Source of the DNA: an uncultured Kiritimatiellota bacterium
GTDB taxonomy: Bacteria > Verrucomicrobiota > Kiritimatiellia > RFP12 > DVOR01
NCBI GenBank assembly: GCA_944389565.1
Contig: CALXMV010000015.1
Span: 1 to 54,385, forward strand
Direction of reading: 5' to 3'
DNA length: 54,385 nucleotides
The notes beneath the pieces are model-generated. The model saw only the letters and a list, made by a program, of their open reading frames with translations, searched no databases and was not told where the DNA came from. Positions 23,724 to 31,804 of this stretch are shown one piece after another. A program made the position numbers and the translations under genes. The number at the start of each line of letters is the position of its first letter. Within the stretch, counting starts at the first letter, position 1.

Positions 23724-24498
23724 AGAAGAACCGGGTGATGAAGTAGCCGCCGATGAGGATGGCGAGGAAGGAGAGGATGACGGCGCGGCGCGTGGAGGCG
23801 CCGACGCCCGCCGCGCCTTGGGTGGTGGCGAAGCCGACCGCGCAGGAGATGGCGCTGATGAGCACGCCGAAGATCGCGGCTTTGAGGAGCCCCACGTAGA
23901 GGTCTTTGACCTCCGCGGCGTCGAGCACCTGGCCGATGAATTGCAGGAAGGGGATGTTCAGCTGGGTGTAGCCCACGAGGGCGCCGCCCAGGAAGGCGAG
24001 CACGCAGGTGTAGAAGGAGAGGAGGGGCGCCATGACCGTCATCGCCCAGAGGCGGGGCACCACCAGGAAGCGCACGGGGTCGATGCCCATCATCTCCAGG
24101 GCGGCGACCTCCTCGTTCACCGTCATCGTGCCGAGCTGCGCGGCCATGGCGCTGCCCACGCACGCGGCCAGGATGATGCCCGTCATGAAGGGGCCCATCT
24201 CGCGGAGCATGGCGTAGGAGAGGGTGAAGGCCACCATCAGCTCTTGAGAGAACTGGCGGAAGGCGATGCCCAGCTGCAGGCCCAGGATCATCCCGGTGAA
24301 GAGCGCCACCACCGTCGCCACCGCCAACGAGCCGATGCCGATCACGTAGAGTTGGCGCAGGAAGTCCGCCCGCGTGTCACGGCGGGCGAAGAGCGCGGGC
24401 AGTCCGGCCAGCGCCAGCCCGGCCAGGGTGGCGGTGCGGCCGAGCGCGGCGAGGAGCGGGGCGATACGGCCGGGGGTGGGTTCGCGGGTGAAGGTCAT
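23713..24498 (-). CDS. mlaE: Lipid-transport permease (MlaE-like)
   Basis: This 261-aa inner-membrane permease has about five or six helices and the MlaE/YrbE signature in GSAMAAQLGTMTVNEEVAALEMMGIDP followed by RFLVVPRLWAM. The start ATG at 24498 follows a GGAGG sequence and overlaps the stop of the WPF-repeat gene by 4 nt. With MlaF and MlaD it forms the core MCE transporter moving phospholipids between the two membranes. Direction cannot be told from sequence. No MlaB or MlaC homologue is in the operon. Confidence 0.93.
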   Translation of the reverse strand: MTFTREPTPGRIAPLLAALGRTATLAGLALAGLPALFARRDTRADFLRQLYVIGIGSLAVATVVALFTGMILGLQLGIAFRQFSQELMVAFTLSYAMLREMGPFMTGIILAACVGSAMAAQLGTMTVNEEVAALEMMGIDPVRFLVVPRLWAMTVMAPLLSFYTCVLAFLGGALVGYTQLNIPFLQFIGQVLDAAEVKDLYVGLLKAAIFGVLISAISCAVGFATTQGAAGVGASTRRAVILSFLAILIGGYFITRFFYVF

Positions 24499-25781
24499 GG
24501 TTCCTCCGCGGGTGGGGGGTGCGGGTCGTCGGGCTCGGGTGGGCCGGGGTGGGTGGTCCACCAGATGAGCCCCCAGAAAAGCTCATGGCGCACGGTGTCG
24601 GAGCCCGGGGTCTGCGTGGCCGTGTAGAAGGTCCAGAAGGGCGCCCAGTTGCGCTCCACCGCCGGCACGTCGCGCATGGGGAAGAGGATGAGCGAGCGGC
24701 GGCGCAGGCCGTCGTCCTCGTGGTAGTCGCTGGCGTAGAAGGGCCACACGCGGAAATGGCGGCTCTGCAGGCGTGGCGTCCCGTGCGCGTCGTACGCGTG
24801 TGTCTCCTCGCTCACGTAGAAGGGCCACACGCGGAAACGGCGCACATATTGGCTCACCGTGTGTTGGCGTTGGCGCACCACGATGGGGTGGAGCGCCCAC
24901 CATCCGTCGCGCGTGCCACGGTGGGTCACCCCCCACAGCCGCCATGACTTCCACGTGCTCTCGCGCCGGTCGCGATAGCGTTCGAAGAGCGGCCAGGGGC
25001 ACCGCAGGAGCATTGCGCCGTCCGTCGTTGTGGAATATCTGAAGAGCGGCGGCAGGAGGCCCCATCCCTGCTCCGTGTCCGCGTCGATCCGCTCGACGAG
25101 CGGCCAGAGCATCCATGCCCGGCCGTGGTGGTTCGGCGCGTCGAAGGTCTGGTCGTTCCAGAAGGGCCAGAGCACGAACCGCGCCTCGCGCCCCCGTTCC
25201 CGCTTCGTGCCGTAGAACGGCCACAGCGCCCAGCGCGTCCGGTCGTCGTCATGCTTCAGCGAGAAGAAGGGCCAGAGCACGTAATCCCGGCGCTTCCCCT
25301 GCGAGCCGCCCGTCCGGTAACTCAGCCAGGCGGGGAACATCCCCCACCGGAAATCCTCCAGCAGCAGGAACTTCGGCATCCGCCCCCAGATCGGGAAGAG
25401 CCCCCAATAGCCCTCCCCCTCGTCGCGCCCGTTCACCCACAGCGGCGGCAACGCGAAGGAATAATCCCGCGAACGCGCTCCCGTCACGTCGTCCTCCCGC
25501 CAGAACGCCATCACCACCCGCCAATGGAAGGCCGTCCCCCGCCACCCGAAATGCGTCAGCGGCCAGAGCACCTCCATGTCCCGATCCTCCCGCGCCGAGG
25601 CCCCTTTTTCCCACGCGTAGAACGGGCGGATCGCCAGCCGCGTCATCCCCTCCCCCTCCCGCGAGCCATATTCGAAGAAGGGCCCCACGCGCAGGCGGAA
25701 CGTCCCTGGGGCATCCGGCGCGCCCATCGCGCCGAACGCCATCGCCAACCCGGCGAACACGCTTATCAACCCGCGTCTCAT
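24495..25781 (-). CDS. Secreted WPF-repeat protein, possible outer-membrane partner of the Mla system
   Basis: This 428-aa protein begins with a signal peptide (MRRGLISVFAGLAMAFGAMG, Ala-x-Gly-Ala-type cleavage). It then shows about 14 short repeats spaced 20-35 residues apart with the core [LVM][WF]P[FLIA][WYF], for example LWPFFSL, LWPFYGT, LWPFWND, VWPFYVS and VWPFYAS. Between cores are alternating charged/aromatic stretches rich in D, R and W, as in beta-strands of an outer-membrane or surface beta-structure. No named family was recognised. It is the first gene of the operon ahead of mlaE, mlaF and mlaD, with 4-nt overlap to mlaE. That position suggests it supplies the outer-membrane end of the transport path. 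Confidence 0.75.
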   Translation of the reverse strand: MRRGLISVFAGLAMAFGAMGAPDAPGTFRLRVGPFFEYGSREGEGMTRLAIRPFYAWEKGASAREDRDMEVLWPLTHFGWRGTAFHWRVVMAFWREDDVTGARSRDYSFALPPLWVNGRDEGEGYWGLFPIWGRMPKFLLLEDFRWGMFPAWLSYRTGGSQGKRRDYVLWPFFSLKHDDDRTRWALWPFYGTKRERGREARFVLWPFWNDQTFDAPNHHGRAWMLWPLVERIDADTEQGWGLLPPLFRYSTTTDGAMLLRCPWPLFERYRDRRESTWKSWRLWGVTHRGTRDGWWALHPIVVRQRQHTVSQYVRRFRVWPFYVSEETHAYDAHGTPRLQSRHFRVWPFYASDYHEDDGLRRRSLILFPMRDVPAVERNWAPFWTFYTATQTPGSDTVRHELFWGLIWWTTHPGPPEPDDPHPPPAEEP

Positions 25782-25788
25782 ATCCGGT

Positions 25789-25794
25789 ATTATA
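25789..25794 (-). promoter_or_regulatory. -10 box TATAAT 7 nt before the WPF-repeat/Mla operon
   Basis: A consensus TATAAT (25794-25789 on the minus strand) lies seven bases upstream of the ATG at 25781. No Shine-Dalgarno is present and the -35 region is weak (GGGCAA). A leaderless transcript is expected. Confidence 0.55.
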
Positions 25795-25859
25795 GCACAT
25801 CCCGGAGCCCCTTGCCCCGTATCGTTCGGCGTACCTTTCCGTTTTTCGGAGCCGTTGAC

Positions 25860-26819
25860 CTAGGGGGTGGCGTCGCCGAGATAGGGGAGGAAGTCGGCGG
25901 GGAAGGGCGCCTCGAAGCGAAGCGGCTCGCCGGTGACGGGGTGGCGGAGGGCGAGGCGGCGGGCGTGGAGGAGTTGGCGCGCGGGGGGGGGGGCGAGGCG
26001 GCGGTCGAGGGCGGGTTTGCCGTAGAGGGCGTCGCCGACGATGGGGGTGCCGAGGGAGGCGAGGTGGACGCGGATTTGGTGGGTACGGCCGGTCTCGATG
26101 AGGCATTCGACGCGCGCGAGGCCCTGCGGGAGGGTGGCGAGGGTGCGCCAGTGGGTGATGGCGCGGCGGCCGCCGGCGCGGAGGATGGCCATCTTCTGGC
26201 GGTTGGCGGGGGAGCGGCCGATGGGGGTGTCGAGGGTGCCGGAGGGGGGCTTGGGGGCGCCTTGGGTGATGGCGACGTAACGTTTTTCGAGGTCGTGCTC
26301 GGCGAAGGCCCGGGCGAGCCCTTGGAAGGCGCGGTCGGTCTTGGCCACGACCATCACGCCGGAGGTGTCCATGTCGAGGCGATGGACGATGCCTGGGCGT
26401 TGGGCGCCGCCGATCCCGCGTAGGTCGGGGCAATGGAAGAGGAGGGCGTTGACGAGGGTGCCGTGGGTGTGGCCGCAGGCGGGGTGGACGACGAGGCCGG
26501 CGGGTTTGTCGAGCGCGAGGAGATCGGCGTCCTCATAGAGGATGGTGAGGGGGATGTCCTCAGGGATGAGGTCGGTGGGTTCGGCGGGGGGGAGGGTGAG
26601 GGCATAGGTGGCGCCGGGGATGGGGGCGGCGGAGAGTTTGGCGACGGGGCCCCCCGTGGCGTCGGTGAGGCGGCCTTGCCTGGCAAGGGCCTGGATGCGG
26701 GAACGGGTGAGCTCGGGGAGGCGGCGGGCCAGCCATTGGTCGAGGCGGCGTTCGTCCGCGCCGGCCTCGACGGTGAGCGTGAAGGTCTCCTCGGCCTCGT
26801 TCTCGGGGGCGTCACTCAT
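25860..26819 (-). CDS. rluD: 23S rRNA/tRNA pseudouridine synthase, RluD family
   Basis: This 319-aa protein has an N-terminal S4 domain (RRLDQWLARRLPELTRSRIQ) followed by the RluA-family catalytic domain. The active-site motif is HRLDMDTSGVMVVAK with the catalytic Asp. LALDKPAGLVVHPACGH, RTHQIRVHLASLG and GDALYG also mark the family. RluD modifies positions 1911/1915/1917 of 23S rRNA; the RluA/RluC relatives cannot be strictly excluded. An unusual in-frame run of 11 C (coding strand) encodes the Pro triplet near residue 275. The ATG overlaps truA by 8 nt. Confidence 0.9.
   Translation of the reverse strand: MSDAPENEAEETFTLTVEAGADERRLDQWLARRLPELTRSRIQALARQGRLTDATGGPVAKLSAAPIPGATYALTLPPAEPTDLIPEDIPLTILYEDADLLALDKPAGLVVHPACGHTHGTLVNALLFHCPDLRGIGGAQRPGIVHRLDMDTSGVMVVAKTDRAFQGLARAFAEHDLEKRYVAITQGAPKPPSGTLDTPIGRSPANRQKMAILRAGGRRAITHWRTLATLPQGLARVECLIETGRTHQIRVHLASLGTPIVGDALYGKPALDRRLAPPPARQLLHARRLALRHPVTGEPLRFEAPFPADFLPYLGDATP
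25983..25993. repeat. 11-bp homopolymer inside rluD
   Basis: Eleven G on the plus strand (C on the coding strand) encode part of APPPA near the end of rluD. The frame is intact at this length. One-base slippage would change or remove the last 44 residues. Confidence 0.8.
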
Positions 26820-27582
26820 ACCACACCTGCCAGAGGAAGAGGCCGCAGGCGGGGGCGGAGGGGACGCGCGCGGTGCGGGGCGTGCCGGGGGCGAGGAGCG
26901 TGTCGACCGCCTCGGGGCGTTCCTGGCCGGCGCCCACGCGCAGGAGGAACCCCACCAGACTGCGCACCATCTTGTAGAGAAACCCGTTGCCTTGGACGCG
27001 GAAGGTGATGCGCGAGCCGCGCTTGGCGATCTCGAAGGCGTGGATGGTGCGGACGGTGGAGGCGATGGGGCGGTTGGGGTTTGCGGCGAAGGCGGCGAAG
27101 TCGTGCTCGCCCACGAGGCGGCGGGCCGCGGCCTGCATGGCGGCGAGGTCGAGCGGGCGGGCCACATGGGCGTGGTAGAGGCGCTTGGCGGGGGGCATGA
27201 GCCGGGTGTTCCAGACGTAGTAGCGATACTCCTTGCGTACGGCGGAGTAGCGGGCGTGGAAGTCGGGGGGGACCTCGCGGCAGGCGCGGATGCGGATGTC
27301 CGGGGGGAGGCGGCCGTTCGCGTTCAGGGCCATCATGAGGCTTTTGGGGGACATCCGGGTGGCGAGGTCGCAGTGGAAGACCTGCCCGCGCGCATGGACG
27401 CCGTGGTCGGTGCGGCCGCTGGCGTGGATCTCCACGCGGTCGGCCTTCACGATCCCGGCGAGGACGCGTTCGATCGTCTCCTGCAGGCAGGCGTGCCCGG
27501 GCTGGGTCTGCCAACCGAAGTAGGCCGTGCCGTCGTAGGCGCAGACCATGCGGAAGCGGCGGGTGGGTGGGGCGGCGTCCAT
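26812..27582 (-). CDS. truA: tRNA pseudouridine(38-40) synthase TruA
   Basis: This 256-aa enzyme has the catalytic Asp in SGRTDHGVHARGQVFH, the N-terminal CAYDGTAYFGWQTQPG and the C-terminal FLYKMVRSLVGFLLRVG helix typical of TruA. It isomerises uridines 38-40 in the anticodon arm. It starts 1 nt after the NifA-type activator ends and overlaps rluD, pairing two pseudouridine synthases. Confidence 0.96.
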   Translation of the reverse strand: MDAAPPTRRFRMVCAYDGTAYFGWQTQPGHACLQETIERVLAGIVKADRVEIHASGRTDHGVHARGQVFHCDLATRMSPKSLMMALNANGRLPPDIRIRACREVPPDFHARYSAVRKEYRYYVWNTRLMPPAKRLYHAHVARPLDLAAMQAAARRLVGEHDFAAFAANPNRPIASTVRTIHAFEIAKRGSRITFRVQGNGFLYKMVRSLVGFLLRVGAGQERPEAVDTLLAPGTPRTARVPSAPACGLFLWQVWYE

Positions 27583-27583
27583 C

Positions 27584-29116
27584 TCAAGGGTTGGCGTCGC
27601 GGTACCACTCGGGGGTGATGCCGTAGCGCCTGATGTTGTAATTCATCATGCGGGGGGAGACGCCGAGCGCGCGGCCCGCCGCGGAGCGGTTGCCGTGGGC
27701 GCGCTTGAGTGCGTCGACGATCAGCTCGCGGGCATAGCTGGCGACCATGACGGCGAGGGGGGCGTGGTCGGTGGGCAGGAGCGCGTTCCCGGCGCTCTCG
27801 CCGGTCTGAAGGGAGGGGGGGAGGTTATAGCCGTGGATGGCACCATCGGTGGAGGTGAGGACGGCGCGCTCGATGCAGTTCTCGAGCTCGCGGACATTGC
27901 CGGGCCAGTGATAGGCCATGAGCATGTTGATGGCGGTGGTGGAGAGGCGGGTGACGTGCTTGTGATACTTCAGATTGAAGGCGGCGACGAAGTGCTCGGC
28001 GAGGAGCGTGATGTCGCTGCGGCGGTGGGCGAGGTCGGGGAGCGTGATGGGGAAGATGTTGAGCCGGTAATAGAGATCCTCGCGGAAACGCCCCTCGCGC
28101 ATGAGCGCCTCCAGGTCGCGGCTGGTCGCGGCGATGAATCGGACGTCGGCGCGGAGCTCCCGGTTGCTGCCCACGCGGGAGAAGGTACGGGACTGGAGGA
28201 AACGAAGGAGCTTGACCTGCGTCTGCGGGGAGAGATCCCCCACCTCGTCCAGGAAGAGCGTGCCGCCATCGGCCTCCTCCGCCCGCCCGATACGGCGCGC
28301 CACCGCGCCGGTGAAGGCGCCCTTCTCGTGCCCGAAGAGCTCGCTCTCGACGAGCGCCTCCGGCAAGGCGGCGCAGTTGAGCGCCACGAAAGGTTTGTGG
28401 GCCCGCCCGGAGAGTCTGACGATGGCACGGGCGACGAGTTCCTTCCCCGTGCCGGTGGCGCCGCGGATGAGGACGGTGGCGTCCGCGGGGGCGACCTGGC
28501 GGATCTGGGCGTAGACGTGGCGCATGGCCGAGCAGTTGCCGACCAACTCGCCGGGGTTCTCGGAGAGGTCGCGCAAGCGGCGGTTCTCCTCCTCGAGCGC
28601 CTGGCGTTCCTCCTGGCCTTGCAGGAGCGCGGAGACAGCCCCCGCGGTGAGCGCCCCGACGATTTCCAGGATCGCGGCGTCCTGGCGCAGGTCGATGCCC
28701 GGCTCGACGCGGCGGTCGATGGAGAGCGTGCCGATGACCCGCCCCTTGGCGAGGACCGGCACGCAGATGAAGGCGACGGGTTCGTCGGCGGCACGGGCGC
28801 CGGTGCGGTTGAGGAAACGATGGTCGGCGCGGATGTCCGGGACGATCTCGGGGTGGCCGGTCTCGGCGACGGTGCCGGTGATGCCCTCGCCGAGGCGGTA
28901 ATGCCCGAGGCGGCGCGCTTGGGCGTCGAGCCCGTGGGAGGCCTCGATGGTGAGGGTACCGTCGTGCAGCAGGGTGAGCGTGCCGCGGAGCATCCCCATG
29001 CGCCGGTTGAGGACCGCGAGGATCTCATCGAGCAACCGTTGGGGGTCGCGCTCCTGGCCGATGGCGGCGCTGATCTCGCGGACGACCTGGACGGCGATTT
29101 CGTAGGGCTTGGGCAT
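27584..29116 (-). CDS. Sigma-54-dependent transcriptional activator, NifA type
   Basis: This 510-aa bacterial enhancer-binding protein has an N-terminal GAF sensory domain (about 20-165), a short coiled linker (LLQGQEERQALEEENRRLRD) and the AAA+ domain with Walker A GATGTGKE, the sigma-54 contact loop GAFTGA and Walker B GGTLFLDEVGDL. A Fis-type HTH closes it (VDALKRAHGNRSAAGRALGV). The GAF-AAA-HTH order equals NifA/AnfA/NorR. No phospho-receiver is present, so it is not an NtrC response regulator. The inducer bound by the GAF domain is unknown. It is encoded in a housekeeping operon between murC-murB and truA. No convincing -24/-12 promoter with correct spacing was found in this window. Confidence 0.93.
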   Translation of the reverse strand: MPKPYEIAVQVVREISAAIGQERDPQRLLDEILAVLNRRMGMLRGTLTLLHDGTLTIEASHGLDAQARRLGHYRLGEGITGTVAETGHPEIVPDIRADHRFLNRTGARAADEPVAFICVPVLAKGRVIGTLSIDRRVEPGIDLRQDAAILEIVGALTAGAVSALLQGQEERQALEEENRRLRDLSENPGELVGNCSAMRHVYAQIRQVAPADATVLIRGATGTGKELVARAIVRLSGRAHKPFVALNCAALPEALVESELFGHEKGAFTGAVARRIGRAEEADGGTLFLDEVGDLSPQTQVKLLRFLQSRTFSRVGSNRELRADVRFIAATSRDLEALMREGRFREDLYYRLNIFPITLPDLAHRRSDITLLAEHFVAAFNLKYHKHVTRLSTTAINMLMAYHWPGNVRELENCIERAVLTSTDGAIHGYNLPPSLQTGESAGNALLPTDHAPLAVMVASYARELIVDALKRAHGNRSAAGRALGVSPRMMNYNIRRYGITPEWYRDANP

Positions 29117-29122
29117 GGCGCG

Positions 29123-31480
29123 TCAGAACCCTTGGATCTCGGGCTGAGGGGTTACCCCCGTCTCCGCGGCGAAGGCCGCGCGCAAGCGCCACATGAGCGC
29201 CAGCAGGTCGGAGGCCGTGCACCCCTCCCCGGCGACGAGGACGTTCGCGTGGTTCGGGGCGACGCCCGCCCCGCCGATGCGCCAGGCCTTCGCGCCAAGG
29301 CAATCGAGCACGGCCCCCGCCGAGAGCCCCGGTGGGTTGCGGAAAAGCGAGCCGCAGCAACGGAGCCCCGCGAGGTCGATCCGCTTGGCGGCGAACGCCT
29401 GGCGTTCGGCACGGGCCGTCTCGGGGTCGGTGGGGGCCAGCCGGAGGGTGACGGCGATGACGACCATCCCGGCAAGGCCGCGTACCGAGCGGTACCCGGC
29501 GGTGAACGCCTCCGCGGGGATGTGGCGGAGCTGCCCATCGGCCAGGACGGCGCGGACGCCCTCGACGCGTTCCCAGAAGGCGTGGCCGTGCGCGCCGGCG
29601 TTCATGCGCGCCCACCCGCCGACGGTCCCGGGGATGCCCTGCATGAAGCCTAGGCCGGAAAGCCCCTCGCTCTCAAGGCGCGCCAACAGCGCCGGCCCGG
29701 AGAGCCCCGCGCCGACGGTCACCCGCTCGCCGTCGCGCGCGAACCCCTCGAAGTCGGGGCCGGCGAGGGCGCAGAGCACGCCGTTGAACCCCAAGTCGGA
29801 GAACCACGTGTTGAACCCCCCGCCGATGAAACGCAGCGGGATGCCCCAGGCGCGCGTGACGGCGCAGAGGGCGGAGAGCGCGGGGATGCTCCTGGGCTTG
29901 GCGAGCAACGTGGCCACGCCGCCGACGCGGAAGCCCGTGTGGGCGGCGAGCGGGGCATCCGCGACGAAGTCGATCTCCTCGGGGAAGAGCGTGGTGAGGC
30001 GGGCTTGCAGGCGGACGTGGGGCGGCGGCTGGGCGATCGCCGCGGCCTCGGTGGCGGGAAGCGCGTCGCCCAAGGCGTAACCCACGCGCTCGACGTCCCC
30101 CGCGCCCACGGCCAAAATCAGGTCGCCGGGCCGGGCCGTGCGCAGCAGATGGTCGGTGACCTCCCCGCCGTCCCGGGCCAGAAGCAGGCGGAGCCCCGGG
30201 TCATGCTCGCGCAACGCTGCATAGAGCGCGTCGCTCTCGTACCCGGAGGCCGGGTCCTCGCTCGCGGCGTAGACGGGCATGAGGATGAGCTCGTCGATGC
30301 CCGTGAAGGCGGGGACGAACTCGTGCAGGAGCTTCTTGGTGCGTGAGTAGCGGTGCGGCTGGAAGACGACGCGAAGTCTGCGGCACGGCTGGAGGCGTGC
30401 CATCGCGAGAAGCGCGAGGATCTCGGTGGGGTGATGGGCGTAGTCGACGATGACGCGGATGGGGGCGTCTTGGGGTGTGACCCATTGGAAGCGGCGTTTC
30501 GGGAGCTCGGCGCAGGCCTGCGGGAGCGCCTGGGCCAGCGTGTGCGTGTCGCTGACGCCGAGGAGCAGGCAGGAGGCCAGGGCGCCGAGCGCGTTGAGGA
30601 TGTTGTGGCGGCCCGGCACGGGGAGGAGCACGTCGGCGACACGTTCGCGGCCGTGCCAGAGCGTGAAAAAGGAGTTCTCCGCGGTGCAGCGGATACCCTC
30701 CGCGCGGAGCATGGCGTCCGGCGAGAAGCCGAAGGTCAGGATGGGGCCGCCGTAGGTGGCGGCGACGCGCATGGCCCAGGGGGCGTCGGCGCAGACGGCC
30801 ACGCCCTCGCGGGTGTTGGCCACGACCTCGGCGAAACAGCGCTCCAGCTCCTCCTCGTCGCGGAAGTGGTCGAGGTGGTCGCGCTCGATGTTGGTGATGA
30901 GGGTGACGGCGGGGTGCTCGTAGGCCAGGGTGCCGTCGCTCTCGTCGGCCTCCGCCACGGCGATCTGGTCGGGGGGGAGTTTGCCGGCGAGGTTGCCGTT
31001 TCGGGGGCCGGCGTTGGTGAGGAGCCGCGGGGTGTAGCCGCCCAGGCACCAGAGCGGGTTCTGCCCCACGCACTGGAGCAGGCGCGTGGCGAAACAGGCC
31101 GACGTGGTTTTGCCGTGCGTGCCGCACACGGCCACCGAGCGCAACCCGCTGACCCACCCCGCCAAGCACTGCCCGCGCGAAAGGATGGGCATACCGCCGG
31201 CGCGGGCCAGGGCCAGCTCGGGCTCATCGGGGTGGATGGCCGCGCTGTGCACGAGCACGTCGCAATCGGCCAGATGCGCGGGGTCATGGTCCTGCAGGAT
31301 GGTGATCCCGTTGCGCGCGAAGAAACGGCTCAGGGTCGGCGGGATGTGCCGGTCGCACCCGGAGACCTTCCACCCGCGCAGATGGAGCATCCAGGCGATG
31401 CCCGCCGCGCCCACGCCGCAAATGCCCATGATGTGCACACGGCCCGGCGTTTGCGTGAAGAGGTTGATGGGCGCATCCAT
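29123..31480 (-). CDS. murC-murB: MurC-MurB fusion: UDP-MurNAc-L-alanine ligase / UDP-GlcNAc-enolpyruvate reductase
   Basis: This 785-aa bifunctional enzyme of cytoplasmic peptidoglycan precursor synthesis has MurC in residues 1 to about 470: the N-terminal GICGVGAAGIAWML loop, ATP-binding CGTHGKTT (119-126), ITNIERDHLDHF and VDYAHHPTEI. MurB follows in about 490-785 with FAD-binding TGFRVGGVATLL, GIPGTVGG, RYRSVRGL-like AGYRSVRGL, and a catalytic Ser in CCGSLFRNP. The usual FAD loop GGGSN appears as GGGFN (a Ser to Phe change). Fusion makes the two consecutive steps, MurB then MurC, equimolar, although the order in the protein is reversed. The gene lies in the long pyrC-to-rluD chain. Confidence 0.94.
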   Translation of the reverse strand: MDAPINLFTQTPGRVHIMGICGVGAAGIAWMLHLRGWKVSGCDRHIPPTLSRFFARNGITILQDHDPAHLADCDVLVHSAAIHPDEPELALARAGGMPILSRGQCLAGWVSGLRSVAVCGTHGKTTSACFATRLLQCVGQNPLWCLGGYTPRLLTNAGPRNGNLAGKLPPDQIAVAEADESDGTLAYEHPAVTLITNIERDHLDHFRDEEELERCFAEVVANTREGVAVCADAPWAMRVAATYGGPILTFGFSPDAMLRAEGIRCTAENSFFTLWHGRERVADVLLPVPGRHNILNALGALASCLLLGVSDTHTLAQALPQACAELPKRRFQWVTPQDAPIRVIVDYAHHPTEILALLAMARLQPCRRLRVVFQPHRYSRTKKLLHEFVPAFTGIDELILMPVYAASEDPASGYESDALYAALREHDPGLRLLLARDGGEVTDHLLRTARPGDLILAVGAGDVERVGYALGDALPATEAAAIAQPPPHVRLQARLTTLFPEEIDFVADAPLAAHTGFRVGGVATLLAKPRSIPALSALCAVTRAWGIPLRFIGGGFNTWFSDLGFNGVLCALAGPDFEGFARDGERVTVGAGLSGPALLARLESEGLSGLGFMQGIPGTVGGWARMNAGAHGHAFWERVEGVRAVLADGQLRHIPAEAFTAGYRSVRGLAGMVVIAVTLRLAPTDPETARAERQAFAAKRIDLAGLRCCGSLFRNPPGLSAGAVLDCLGAKAWRIGGAGVAPNHANVLVAGEGCTASDLLALMWRLRAAFAAETGVTPQPEIQGF

Positions 31481-31500
31481 GCGAGTCTCCTTCCCGTTTC

Positions 31501-31800
31501 TTACGTGACGGTCATCAATTCTACCAAAAACGGGCCATGCCCGGCGGCACAGACTTCCCTCGCCCGGGTGAGCGTCGCCCCCAAGGCTTCCGGGCGGATG
31601 CGCGCCCCGCGGATGCGGAAGGCCGGCGCCAAATCCACCAGGCAGGGATTGGCGAAGGCCAGGGGCAGGGGCGTCTCCCCCGCGAAGCCGTCGTTACGCA
31701 CCAGCAGGATGACCGGCGCGTGTGCCAGGGCCAGGCGGTTGAGACGGGCGTGGAACCCCTCGGCCAGCAGGTCGGCGGGCGTGAGCTCCTCGACGGTCAC
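31501..31800 (-). CDS. Small protein, resembles a TPP-enzyme C-terminal segment
   Basis: This 99-aa protein is not securely recognised. From ILLVRNDGFAGETPLP through DLAPAFRIRGARIRPEALGA to FLVELMTVT it loosely follows the C-terminal end of thiamine-diphosphate enzymes (a VxxNNGGYG-like turn, DLAxAFGIxGxRV, and PxLIEVxV). It lacks the GDG-N diphosphate motif, so it cannot be a complete enzyme. The GTG at 31800 was chosen because it lies 5 nt after the yicC stop; an ATG at 31842 would overlap yicC by 38 nt. It sits between yicC and murC-murB and is likely co-transcribed with them. Confidence 0.5.
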   Translation of the reverse strand: MTVEELTPADLLAEGFHARLNRLALAHAPVILLVRNDGFAGETPLPLAFANPCLVDLAPAFRIRGARIRPEALGATLTRAREVCAAGHGPFLVELMTVT

Positions 31801-31804
31801 GGCG

